From Neisseriales bacterium (GTDB lineage: Bacteria; Pseudomonadota; Gammaproteobacteria; Burkholderiales; UBA11063): a DNA stretch of 42,693 nucleotides. The stretch spans positions 1 through 42,693 of the forward strand of contig SSGX01000019.1 in assembly GCA_008017155.1 (NCBI GenBank), written 5' to 3'. Below the pieces are notes generated by a model. That model had not been told where the DNA came from and made no database searches. It was given only the letters and a program-made list of their open reading frames with translations. Shown here one piece after another: positions 24,387 through 33,085 of the stretch (the stretch's first letter is position 1; every line of letters begins with the position of its first letter). Position numbers and translations under genes: made by a program.

Positions 24387-25244
24387 ATGAAAAAATTTGG
24401 TTTAATTACATTATTATCAATCATTGGCGCTAGTTCTTTTGCTGCTGGGATAAATATTGTTGCTGCTGAGAATTTTTATGGTGAATTAGCAACTGAAATT
24501 GGCGGGAAACAGGTAAATGTACAGAGTATTATCAGTAATCCTGATGCTGATCCACATTTATTTACAACCTCTCCTTCAACAAGTAAGGCTCTTGGGCAAG
24601 CACAAATCATAATCTATAATGGTGCTGATTATGATAGCTGGATTAATCAAATGATAGCTGGCGTTGATAAGAAAAAGGTTATTATCATTAATGTAGCTGA
24701 TTTGGTTGGGGTGAAATCAGGTCAAAATCCACATTTATGGTATAAACCAGATACGTTCCCGAAATTAGCCAAGGTATTAGCAGATAAAATCGCTACACTC
24801 AATCCAACGGCTGCATCTGAGGTTAATCAGAATTTGGCGACCTTTATCAAAGGGCACGATACGGTAATTAAAATGATAGATACTACTAAATCAAAATATG
24901 CTGGAACTCCAGTTACTGCGACAGAACCGGTTTATGGTTATATGGCAGATGCGATGGGTTTAAAAATGGAAGGACTTGATTTTCAATGGAAAGTCATGAA
25001 TGATACTGAACCTACCCCTAAAATGATTGCTGATTATCAAAGTAGGTTAACCAACAAGCAGGTTAAAGTATTATTCTATAATAGTCAAGTTTCTGATTCA
25101 ATCACTAAAAATATGCAAGATTTGGCGAAGAAAAATAATATCCCGGTTGTTGGTGTGACTGAGACTATGCCTGCTAATACTACTATTAATAAATGGCTAA
25201 CTAGCGAAGTTGAAAATACTAATCAAGCTTTAGCTAAGAAGTAA
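24387..25244 (+). CDS. Zinc/manganese-type ABC transporter substrate-binding protein
   Basis: Periplasmic cluster A-I metal-binding protein, 285 residues from the ATG at 24387. That start has AAAGGTG upstream and gives a clean signal peptide MKKFGLITLLSIIGASSFAAG. An ATG 15 codons earlier spoils it. Likely ligands are His in DADPHLF and in QNPHLWY. The third region reads TATEPVYGYMADAMGL, where ZnuA proteins usually have His, and there is no His-rich loop. The protein may thus be closer to a divergent zinc/manganese branch with Glu as ligand. It is followed by its ATPase and permease. Confidence 0.88.
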   Translation: MKKFGLITLLSIIGASSFAAGINIVAAENFYGELATEIGGKQVNVQSIISNPDADPHLFTTSPSTSKALGQAQIIIYNGADYDSWINQMIAGVDKKKVIIINVADLVGVKSGQNPHLWYKPDTFPKLAKVLADKIATLNPTAASEVNQNLATFIKGHDTVIKMIDTTKSKYAGTPVTATEPVYGYMADAMGLKMEGLDFQWKVMNDTEPTPKMIADYQSRLTNKQVKVLFYNSQVSDSITKNMQDLAKKNNIPVVGVTETMPANTTINKWLTSEVENTNQALAKK

Positions 25245-25251
25245 CCATAAG

Positions 25252-25944
25252 ATGATTATTTGTAAACACCTAGAACTGGGCTATGCCTCGGGAAGCTTGA
25301 CTCCCGCCTTTAATCTTGAGATCGATGATAATCAATGGATTGGGATTATCGGCAAAAATGGTGCTGGGAAGTCAACTTTTTTAAAAACAATTCTTGGTGT
25401 TATCCCAGTTGTCAAAGGTGAATTAACCATTCTTGGACAGAAACCCGGTGAATGTAATAAATTGATTTCGTATATCCCGCAGGAGCGCGAAATTAATCTT
25501 GCTGATAAAATGAGTGGCGTGAGTCTGATAACTTCAAGCTACTGTGGTTCAAAATATGGCTTACCTTGGGTTAGTAAAAAATTAAAAGCTAGAGTAGATG
25601 AGTTGATTGATTTGGTTGGTGCTAATAGTTATGCACATCAACCATTTATAACTTTATCCGGTGGGCAGAAAAAAAGGATTTATCTTGCTCAAGCATTGAT
25701 AAATCAGCCGCAACTACTATTACTTGATGAGCCTTTGGCTGATCTTGATCCGCATGCCAAACAGCATTTTATTGAAGCCTTGCAGAAAATTCATCAGCAT
25801 CAACGGCTGGGCTTAATGATAATTTCACATGATATGCATGAGATAGCTAGTCATCTGGATGCGTTTATTCATTTTAGTGGTAATGGCGTACACTACTGTC
25901 CAACTATAGAATGTGTAAAAGAGGATACCTATGTGGGCATATAG
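25252..25944 (+). CDS. ABC transporter ATPase for zinc-type metal import (ZnuC-like)
   Basis: 230-residue ABC ATPase. Walker A GKNGAGKST is at about residues 34-42, with Q-loop YIPQERE, signature LSGGQKKR, Walker B LLLLDEPLADLD and switch His ISHD. It powers import by the permease whose gene overlaps its 3' end by 14 bp, indicating translational coupling. It starts 7 bases after the substrate-binding protein stop. Confidence 0.92.
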   Translation: MIICKHLELGYASGSLTPAFNLEIDDNQWIGIIGKNGAGKSTFLKTILGVIPVVKGELTILGQKPGECNKLISYIPQEREINLADKMSGVSLITSSYCGSKYGLPWVSKKLKARVDELIDLVGANSYAHQPFITLSGGQKKRIYLAQALINQPQLLLLDEPLADLDPHAKQHFIEALQKIHQHQRLGLMIISHDMHEIASHLDAFIHFSGNGVHYCPTIECVKEDTYVGI

Positions 25945-26728
25945 TTTTATGCAAAATGCGCTATTTGGCGGTATTATTGTTGCCACAGTATGTGGAATTG
26001 TTAGCGTTTTTGTTATTTTAAGACGGATGGGGTTTGCTGCTCATGCGCTTGGACATATGAGCTTGACGGGTGCATCCGCCGCAGCATTACTTGGTATGTC
26101 TTCAATTCTGGGGCAATTAGTACTAAATGGTTTAGCTGCCATTGTTATGGGGTTAATGGGGGATAAGGTTAAGAAAAACGATCTGGCAATTGGAGTAGTT
26201 TTGACATTTGTCCTTGGGCTTGGCGCTTATTTTCTTTTCCTCTTCCAGAATAACTACGCTGGTAGCGTCATGTCTATACTTTTTGGTAATATTTTTGCGG
26301 TATCTAATACCCAAATCTGGCAGCTTCTTGGTTTAGCTTCTGTTATTCTCCTGATTATGCTCGTGATTAGTCGTCCATTAATCTTTGCTTCTATCGATCC
26401 GGTTGTCGCAGAATCAAAAAATGTTTCAGTAAAGCTACTATCCGTAGTGTTTTTCTTGGTGCTGGCAATTACTGTCTCTATGGCGTGTCAGGTAGTAGGA
26501 GCATTACTGGTATTTGTATTATTGATAATCCCAGGCGCCATCGGGATTCAGTGGGGCGAATCAATTTACCGTATTGTAGCAATTAGCGTTGGGGTTGCGA
26601 ATGCTGCACTGATACTTGCACTTTATGTTTCATATCATTTTGATTTGCCAGCTAGCTTTTGTATTACCATGTTATTATGTTGTGGCTATTTTATTGGAGT
26701 AATAAAGGCTCTTATAAAAAGAGGGTAG
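25931..26728 (+). CDS. ABC transporter permease for zinc-type metal import (ZnuB-like)
   Basis: 265-residue permease of the ABC-3 family with about eight hydrophobic segments. It has the family's cytoplasmic coupling features (RRMGFAAHALGHMSLTGASAAALLG near the N-terminus). It is the last gene of the zinc-type operon, overlapping the ATPase gene by 14 bp. Converges on LysR paralogue 3. Confidence 0.9.
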   Translation: MWAYSFMQNALFGGIIVATVCGIVSVFVILRRMGFAAHALGHMSLTGASAAALLGMSSILGQLVLNGLAAIVMGLMGDKVKKNDLAIGVVLTFVLGLGAYFLFLFQNNYAGSVMSILFGNIFAVSNTQIWQLLGLASVILLIMLVISRPLIFASIDPVVAESKNVSVKLLSVVFFLVLAITVSMACQVVGALLVFVLLIIPGAIGIQWGESIYRIVAISVGVANAALILALYVSYHFDLPASFCITMLLCCGYFIGVIKALIKRG

Positions 26729-26750
26729 CGATTATACTTTGATTTATATA

Positions 26751-26786
26751 GTTAATATTATTTCTGAAATTGAATCTAATATTAAC
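26751..26786. terminator. A+T-rich hairpin between converging genes
   Basis: Perfect 10-bp stem GTTAATATTA/TAATATTAAC with a 16-base loop, followed by TTATTAAT, in the 61-bp gap between the permease and LysR stops. It is a weak but plausible bidirectional terminator. Confidence 0.5.
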
Positions 26787-26789
26787 TTA

Positions 26790-27689
26790 TTAATAGTTTA
26801 ATCTCAAGCACTGATAAAGAAAATCAATGACAATATCTTCTTCTTTGGATGTTTTTTTGTTAGTAACAATATGGTAATTTAAGTCGTAAAATGACCATTC
26901 GGGTAAAATAGGTATTACACTGCCACTTTTTAATTCACTACTAATAATTGATTTATAGGTACAAAATATATAATCTAAACTATTCCCGATTCTATATTGT
27001 TGAATAGAGCTATTTATATTTAAAAAATTATGTCTTAAGTCTATAAGATGTTCTTTTTTTGAATTAAGATTATATATTGTAACAAAATCTACTGGTTGAA
27101 GTTTATCATCAACCATACCAATAATTTTATGATTCTTCAATTCTTCAATCTTCTGCGGGATGCCATATTTGATAGCATAATCAGAAGAACTGAATAGCTG
27201 TACGTACTCAGTCCTAACAAATCTATTTATTAGATTATTACCTTTAATATAAACAGGAGATAAGACAATATCAATAGGTTCAGATGGCCACTTAGTGATG
27301 TTATTGACACAACTGATATTTAAGCTGATATTGGGGTATTTTGCAAAAAACTCTGGTAATCGTGGAGTAATGACTTTTTCTGCAATTTCTTCACCACATG
27401 CCAGATTTACAGAACCTTGTATTTCATCCATTTGAATGATATTGTTATATCTAGCTAAAGTATAATCTATAAAATCAGGCAAATGTTTAAATTGATTATA
27501 AATATAATTACCAAAATCTGTTACTTCAAACGTTTTAGATGTCCGGATAATTAGCTGTTTGCCTAATTTTTCTTCAAGATTTTTAATATGCCGACTAAGC
27601 GTCGAAGCTTCCATCTTTAATGCTGAAGCAGTAACAGAAAAATTTCTGCTATTATAAAGGTCAAGGAAGAGAATAATATCGTCTAACAT
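26790..27689 (-). CDS. LysR-family transcriptional regulator, paralogue 3
   Basis: 299-residue LysR protein related to the pair at 524 and 1707: it begins MLDDIILFLDLY, has the helix-turn-helix SALKMEASTLSRHIKNLEEKLG, and ends with the shared ILPEW...KKTSKEE region. The effector domain is more diverged. The ribosome site is weak. It lies downstream of the three large lipoprotein genes on the same strand, but a good terminator at 27795 separates them, so it should have its own promoter in 27690-27794. The ligand is unknown. The lipoprotein genes are plausible targets by position. Confidence 0.92.
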   Translation of the reverse strand: MLDDIILFLDLYNSRNFSVTASALKMEASTLSRHIKNLEEKLGKQLIIRTSKTFEVTDFGNYIYNQFKHLPDFIDYTLARYNNIIQMDEIQGSVNLACGEEIAEKVITPRLPEFFAKYPNISLNISCVNNITKWPSEPIDIVLSPVYIKGNNLINRFVRTEYVQLFSSSDYAIKYGIPQKIEELKNHKIIGMVDDKLQPVDFVTIYNLNSKKEHLIDLRHNFLNINSSIQQYRIGNSLDYIFCTYKSIISSELKSGSVIPILPEWSFYDLNYHIVTNKKTSKEEDIVIDFLYQCLRLNY

Positions 27690-27794
27690 TTTATGCTGAA
27701 CTCAAATTAATTATTAGATTCAACATAGATTTTATATTATTTCCTAATTAAAGAGTGAGTAATTTGATTTTTATGGGTTAATCGTTATAAAAGA

Positions 27795-27841
27795 GCCTAC
27801 CTTAGATAAGTAATTTTAGTGATTTTTATCATAAGGTAGGC
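27795..27841 (-). terminator. Terminator of the lectin-like lipoprotein gene
   Basis: The arms GCCTACCTT and AAGGTAGGC pair perfectly and are followed on the minus strand by TCTTTTAT. The hairpin starts 15 bp after the stop codon. Confidence 0.75.
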
Positions 27842-27855
27842 ATATAAGAGGGGTA

Positions 27856-30006
27856 TTAGAAGAACCTAGTGACTGAAGTGCACATTCTAGCACCCCAAGT
27901 ATCACAGACTACTCCTCGATAATAACCATCACCAAAAAGCACCATAAGATCGTTACGTCCATTATCTTGCAGGAAGAAGTCACAGCCATAAATAACAAAC
28001 TCAATACCAGCTCCCCAGTTTAATGTTTGGAATGTTGGATTATTATCAGTACCATTACCATAACCAACAAAATTGTAATCATCTTGAAACATTACATAGT
28101 TTGTTGATAGTGCATTAACCTCTAAAAACTTTGTTCCGCTATAGTTATAAGTAGTTAATTTTTTTGACACTGGATCTATCGCTATCCTACAATTATTTGA
28201 TTGATAGAATTTTACATTATTAGCATCCGAAGTGTACGGTAAGTAAAATGTATTTTTTCTAAAATTAATCAATGTATTATTTATGGTTAAGGTATAGTCT
28301 TTTCTACTCCCATCATTCGCAACTACTGTTATTATAAATGGCTTGGTGTAACCAGTTGAGGGATTACCATAGCGAACTAAGTAGTCATTTGTAGTAACAC
28401 CGCTTACTTGCCTTATATTATTTATAAATACACTACCTCCAGTAGTACTAAATGTAGCTGCAGTTCCTGTGGGATCTACTACCCAAGGGTAAGGTTGGTT
28501 TAGTGTAATGGTATTTGCTACATTATCAATATTTGAAGTTCCACCATAAGCAGCAAATGATGTAAGAGTTTTTCTGTCATCAGTTAGAGTCCCGGCAATT
28601 GGACGTAAGACAGCATTATATTTAGTGCTACCATTATCAACAGATGCTACGACATTTATAGAGCTATTCCCAAAGTTAGTACCATTCCCTCGGATAGTTA
28701 GGCTTGCCTGACAAGATGAATTAGCAGCAATAGTCCGACAGCTATTCCAGTTTAGAGTAGTATTTGTAGGGATAGATGTTGTTGCTACAAGGTTTTGAAT
28801 ATTGACACTCTGATTAGATAAATTATCAATCTTAATTGAAGTATTAACTGTTGTCTCACTACCGATATTTATAGTCTGTATTGGACTACTTAAAACTACT
28901 TTACCATTATTTACTGTACGTTGCCAGCCAATATATTGCTCAAGATTTACAGTTTGAAGAGTAGTTCCACTCTCATTGTAGTTTGCTAGAACCTTGAATT
29001 TTGCAGATCCGGTAGCTTGAGCTGAAGTACTTAGAGTTACATTTACGGTACACTGTGTGCCTGCTGCTAGAATATTATTTGGTTCATTCTTGAAACAGGT
29101 TCCATAATCAAGACCGGTTCCTGATTCAACCCCAAAAGATAGTGGAGATTCTATTGCTCCACGAGCAATAGTTAAGGGAACATTACCGCTATTAGATATT
29201 GTATGCGTAACACTAGCTTTTGTTCCGGTAAGATTTATCACTGAAGCTCCCGTTGTAAAACTAACTAGTACAGTTTTATTCTTACTTGGCGCAGTTACGT
29301 TTAAAAGTTCTTCAAGCTTCATAGTTTGATGAGACTTATTATCAAAGATATGGCTTAAAAATGAAACATTTCCCGGAGTTAATTTTTTACCATCTATGTA
29401 TACAGGTAAAATCTGACCTGAGCTGATTTTGCTTAATTCTTTTTGATTAATTATTGCACTCTCATGACCAACGAAGATGGTATTTTTTAGATCATAGGAT
29501 GCATCATTTCCTGTGGCATATAGATAGGTTGTAGATTTACTGTTATTATCAACAAGAGTATTAGCTAAATGAATCCCTGAATGTATTTCATTGGCAACTG
29601 CTTGAAACTCAAGTAAATGGTTGGTACTAGTAAGCTTGTCACCCACAGCAAGATTTGCATGTGCAGTATATGATAAACTAGGGCGTGCTGTTTTCTCTAG
29701 ATTTATATGTGCAGTTAATATACAATCAGTATGTGCCTTAATTGTATTACAACCACTTATTGTAACTGGACTTCCGGGTAAATTATCAAATTCAAGATTA
29801 TTGATATCTGAACTGGTATTATTGCTTACAAGGATTTTAATATCATTTGTTTTATCATAAAAAACAGGGATTACTCCTGTTTTTGAGAAAGTAAGATAAT
29901 TTACCTGATTATTAACACCTTGATTTGCAGTACCTGAATTGCAGGCGCTAACCAATACACTTATCGCTAAACTCGTTATTGAAACTAATTTTCTTTTTAA
30001 GAGCAT
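27856..30006 (-). CDS. Large lipoprotein with Cys-pair repeats and bulb-type lectin-like C-terminus
   Basis: 716 residues from the ATG at 30004-30006. An ATG four codons upstream overlaps the GGAGA ribosome site and is unlikely. The lipobox LVSAC-NSG follows a signal peptide. The mature protein has at least three segments with paired Cys and beta strands (CNTIKAHTDCILTAHI, CFKNEPNNILAAGTQCTVNV, CRTIAANSSCQASLTI). A segment near 535-590 resembles DUF5018-like sandwiches (ITVVANDGSRKDYTLTI). At about 641-649, QDDYNFVGY fits the mannose-binding pattern QxDxNxVxY of bulb-type lectins, and LQDNGRNDLMVL repeats it imperfectly. Sugar binding at the cell surface is inferred. Its upstream neighbour is another repeat lipoprotein. 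Confidence 0.8.
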   Translation of the reverse strand: MLLKRKLVSITSLAISVLVSACNSGTANQGVNNQVNYLTFSKTGVIPVFYDKTNDIKILVSNNTSSDINNLEFDNLPGSPVTISGCNTIKAHTDCILTAHINLEKTARPSLSYTAHANLAVGDKLTSTNHLLEFQAVANEIHSGIHLANTLVDNNSKSTTYLYATGNDASYDLKNTIFVGHESAIINQKELSKISSGQILPVYIDGKKLTPGNVSFLSHIFDNKSHQTMKLEELLNVTAPSKNKTVLVSFTTGASVINLTGTKASVTHTISNSGNVPLTIARGAIESPLSFGVESGTGLDYGTCFKNEPNNILAAGTQCTVNVTLSTSAQATGSAKFKVLANYNESGTTLQTVNLEQYIGWQRTVNNGKVVLSSPIQTINIGSETTVNTSIKIDNLSNQSVNIQNLVATTSIPTNTTLNWNSCRTIAANSSCQASLTIRGNGTNFGNSSINVVASVDNGSTKYNAVLRPIAGTLTDDRKTLTSFAAYGGTSNIDNVANTITLNQPYPWVVDPTGTAATFSTTGGSVFINNIRQVSGVTTNDYLVRYGNPSTGYTKPFIITVVANDGSRKDYTLTINNTLINFRKNTFYLPYTSDANNVKFYQSNNCRIAIDPVSKKLTTYNYSGTKFLEVNALSTNYVMFQDDYNFVGYGNGTDNNPTFQTLNWGAGIEFVIYGCDFFLQDNGRNDLMVLFGDGYYRGVVCDTWGARMCTSVTRFF

Positions 30007-30069
30007 CAAATTCTCCATCTAAGAATCACTTTTAACTTTATTCTTAGTTTTATATCTATTATTAAAGAT

Positions 30070-30098
30070 TGCCAGTACCTGCGGTGCTGATACTGGCA
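30070..30098 (-). terminator. Possible terminator or attenuator after the repeat lipoprotein gene
   Basis: 8-bp stem TGCCAGTA/TACTGGCA, followed on the minus strand by ATCTTTAATAAT, 14 bp after the stop. The T-run is poor, so it may only partly separate the two lipoprotein genes. Confidence 0.5.
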
Positions 30099-30111
30099 GA
30101 GTTTTAAAATA

Positions 30112-32748
30112 TTACTGTATGTCTGATTGTACAAAGGTTGGAGTATTTAATACTGCTTGTCCATTTGTACCTGAAATTCCAAAGTTTATGTTTAATGTTG
30201 CACCCACACTTTTCGCCCAATCTGCATTTGGTAAAGTAGGAGAGAAGGTAGCATTACCACTTACTGTACAAGACTGACTTAGTACTGTATTTGCAGAAGT
30301 GAAGCTACAACCTGCTGCTGCTACTGGATTATTAAAGTAGTTCTCAGCATCAAAAGTAATTTGGAATGGTGCATAACCAGTTGCATTTGTAACTGTTTGA
30401 TACAACATTGTATTACCTGAAGATTGGCTTACTACATTAGTTACTTTTGCAAGCTGTGTATTTGCGTATAGTGTTTTACTACTAATTGGTGCAGGGAACA
30501 CGTCATTTGATGATACAAATATCTCGCCAGTTACAGTATCTTTTATACCAATTTCTGGAGTTGTAATATTCATATTCGTATTATCAGAGTACCCAGAATA
30601 ACCACTATTAGAATAGTTAGCAATCGCACTTGTATAAGTAATCGTACATTTTGTATCAGGTTGTAAAGTATAACCTACAGTACAAGTTCCACCAAGAGTC
30701 CACATAAATGGATTTGCAGTATTATTCAATGATAGAATAGTGATTGGATTTGTACCCGTATTGGTATATTCTACTGATATAGTTTTTGATCCAGTATCTG
30801 AACCTTTAAAGGTCACTGGATTAGCTTGACTACCATCACCACTAACAGCACCAGAGATAGTTAGATTACTGATACCAACATCCTGACTATTAGGTTGTAC
30901 AATATAATTATAAAGATTTGAAGTTGATTTTAGATCTACAATACCTGATTGGTAATATGTTACCTTAACTGGTGTTAGACCTGAATCAGTCAATGGAGCT
31001 GCGATACTTGTGTATGCAATAGGACCCATAACTATAGTAAAGTTACAACTATCCCCTTGATTTAAGGTTACACCTTTTTTACATATTACTGGACCACCAG
31101 ATTCTTTTGATTTAAACCAAGAAGTTTGGACATTAGTAACACTCTCGCCCGCAATGACGCTTTCTAATACAGCTGGTGCAGCACCTGTATTTATAAGAGT
31201 AAAGACTTTTTCTGAAACTGATGCAGCATCACCAACTAACTGAAACGGTGTATCCGATGAAGTTAAGGCTAGAACTGAATTATATGAACTAGCAACATAG
31301 TTAACATTTAGATAACGTTTATAAAGACTACCATCAGGTTTTTTACCAGTGAGTAAGAATACGCTATTACCACTTGATTGAATCTGAGCATCGTTTAGGT
31401 TTAGGTTAAATGTACATGAATTTCCAGCAGTAAGCTGATTTGTACTACAAGGTTTTACGCCAGAACCAAGGTTTACTGAGGCTGAAGCAGTTGGAGAACT
31501 TGCAGCAGAAATAAACTGTATGCTTTGTACTGTTACTGGTGAAGAACCTGATATTTGATTTGTTAAGGTTACATCCAGATTAGTACCCTGAGTAGCATAG
31601 AAAGTTGGTAAAGTATAAGTATAACTGATAACTGGTTCTACCGCTGATTTATACCATGCTAGTGAAGTATTGGCAGAATGGAAAGTTTCAGAGCTTTCTT
31701 CAGCATACATAACTCTTAGATTATCTGTATTAACCGAGTTTTGTGGAATACCAATAGTCACTAAGCACCCTGTGCCAGCGCTTAGTGTTGAGCTACAATT
31801 ATTTGAAATTATAGTTGCACCAGTGCTTCCACCAGTCAGTGAGGCTTGTAACTGGCTGGCTGCTGCTGTTCCACCATTAAATACTGGAACTTGTATCTGA
31901 CTTTCTTGTGTTGAATCAACAATCTGGGCTAGTCCAAGCGAGATTACTGGTGTACTAGCTACTGTTTGAGCACCTAATTCCAAACTATTAGATTTACTTC
32001 CATTTGGAGACGTTGCGGACACCTTTAAGAAGTATGAACCTGTAGAAGAAACTTTAGATTTATCGATATTTAGTGGAACATCTATATCATATGCAAAAAT
32101 AGTCATATTTCCAACAGCATCCTGATTATTTGCTAGAGTTTGATCTCTAACTATTACAGCTGGTGAAGTTGGTGAAGCTGAAACCTTATACGTTGAGCTA
32201 CCTGGTATATAGTAATAAAGTGCTCTTGAGCCTTTACCTTTTCCATCCAAAGCTAGACCATTTGTATTTGTACTAAAAGGTTCTCCAGTATTGAGGCTAT
32301 TCATTTCCTGATATTGGAAGAGCTGAGTATAAATTGCTTTAGCTTTGTTGTTTGGATTTTGATATTGAGCCTGAATCAAGTTTGAACCCTGGCTGGCACC
32401 ATTAGGGGTAGTAATCCCCACGCGACAAACACCACCAGCAGGAATCACACTACATCCACCAGCACTTTTTGGATCTATTGAAATTTTATTACTATTACTA
32501 CCAAGAACAGAATAGCTTATATTGCTTATTGATTTGGTAGTATTATTATGAATAAACATTACAGTATTAGTAGAGTTTTTTCCAAGTACAGGAATAATGC
32601 TTGGTGCTGAAATGGTTAATGGAACTTCGCTATACGCGTTAGTCCCGGGAGTTGAGCCACCACCGGATTGGCCGCCTCCACTACTTCCACCACAGCCAAT
32701 AACTCCTATGGCTACTACCGTAGAGATAATTAGATTATTTTGTTTCAT
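30112..32748 (-). CDS. Large lipoprotein built of Cys-pair beta-sandwich repeats
   Basis: 878-residue lipoprotein. The lipobox VIGC-GGSSGG begins a Gly/Ser tether. The body contains at least five segments with the pattern Cys-x(7-11)-Cys plus hydrophobic strands (GCSVIPAGGVCRVGI, CSSTLSAGTGCLVTIGI, CSTNQLTAGNSCTFNLNL, CKKGVTLNQGDSCNFTIVM, CTVGYTLQPDTKCTITYT), spaced about 100-150 residues apart. The pattern recalls choice-of-anchor/ASH-type immunoglobulin-like domains with a disulfide per repeat. There is no enzymatic motif. It is a likely surface or periplasmic structural or adhesive protein. ATG with AAGGA. 337 bp of gene-free DNA precede it. Confidence 0.78.
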   Translation of the reverse strand: MKQNNLIISTVVAIGVIGCGGSSGGGQSGGGSTPGTNAYSEVPLTISAPSIIPVLGKNSTNTVMFIHNNTTKSISNISYSVLGSNSNKISIDPKSAGGCSVIPAGGVCRVGITTPNGASQGSNLIQAQYQNPNNKAKAIYTQLFQYQEMNSLNTGEPFSTNTNGLALDGKGKGSRALYYYIPGSSTYKVSASPTSPAVIVRDQTLANNQDAVGNMTIFAYDIDVPLNIDKSKVSSTGSYFLKVSATSPNGSKSNSLELGAQTVASTPVISLGLAQIVDSTQESQIQVPVFNGGTAAASQLQASLTGGSTGATIISNNCSSTLSAGTGCLVTIGIPQNSVNTDNLRVMYAEESSETFHSANTSLAWYKSAVEPVISYTYTLPTFYATQGTNLDVTLTNQISGSSPVTVQSIQFISAASSPTASASVNLGSGVKPCSTNQLTAGNSCTFNLNLNDAQIQSSGNSVFLLTGKKPDGSLYKRYLNVNYVASSYNSVLALTSSDTPFQLVGDAASVSEKVFTLINTGAAPAVLESVIAGESVTNVQTSWFKSKESGGPVICKKGVTLNQGDSCNFTIVMGPIAYTSIAAPLTDSGLTPVKVTYYQSGIVDLKSTSNLYNYIVQPNSQDVGISNLTISGAVSGDGSQANPVTFKGSDTGSKTISVEYTNTGTNPITILSLNNTANPFMWTLGGTCTVGYTLQPDTKCTITYTSAIANYSNSGYSGYSDNTNMNITTPEIGIKDTVTGEIFVSSNDVFPAPISSKTLYANTQLAKVTNVVSQSSGNTMLYQTVTNATGYAPFQITFDAENYFNNPVAAAGCSFTSANTVLSQSCTVSGNATFSPTLPNADWAKSVGATLNINFGISGTNGQAVLNTPTFVQSDIQ

Positions 32749-33085
32749 ATGTTTTCCTTATAAAAGTTCTTTGTCATCTTTTAAAATTTGATGAACTTTC
32801 AAATTTCAAATTGATAACACTATTTTATAGAAACATTGTTTCTAAATTTCTGCAATATTCGCAACATTAACTGTAATTTTTGCAACGATGTGGTGGCGAT
32901 AGGTATAAAATTTGTGGAAGGTATTATTGTCTTACAATATCGACATGATTTTTTAAAGTCAAGTTAACTTGATAAATATTGGCCATTTAAGGAAGAAGTT
33001 ATTCCTATAAATACTTATGTTGATTGAGAAGTAAAGCGGGTTGCGGTAACAGGTAAACTGCTACTGCAACCCCTAGGGGAGAAGC
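32749..33085. other. Gene-free region upstream of the repeat lipoprotein
   Basis: Holds the promoter of the 30112-32748 gene and, at its far end, the terminator of the DUF1566 lipoprotein gene. No open frame or repeat that I can support. Confidence 0.5.
33038..33073 (-). terminator. Terminator of the DUF1566 lipoprotein gene
   Basis: The long hairpin pairs GGGTTGC with GCAACCC and continues inward with GTA/TAC and CAG/CTG. It is followed on the minus strand by GCTTTACTTCT, 12 bp after the stop. The stem is strong, the T-run modest. Confidence 0.7.
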
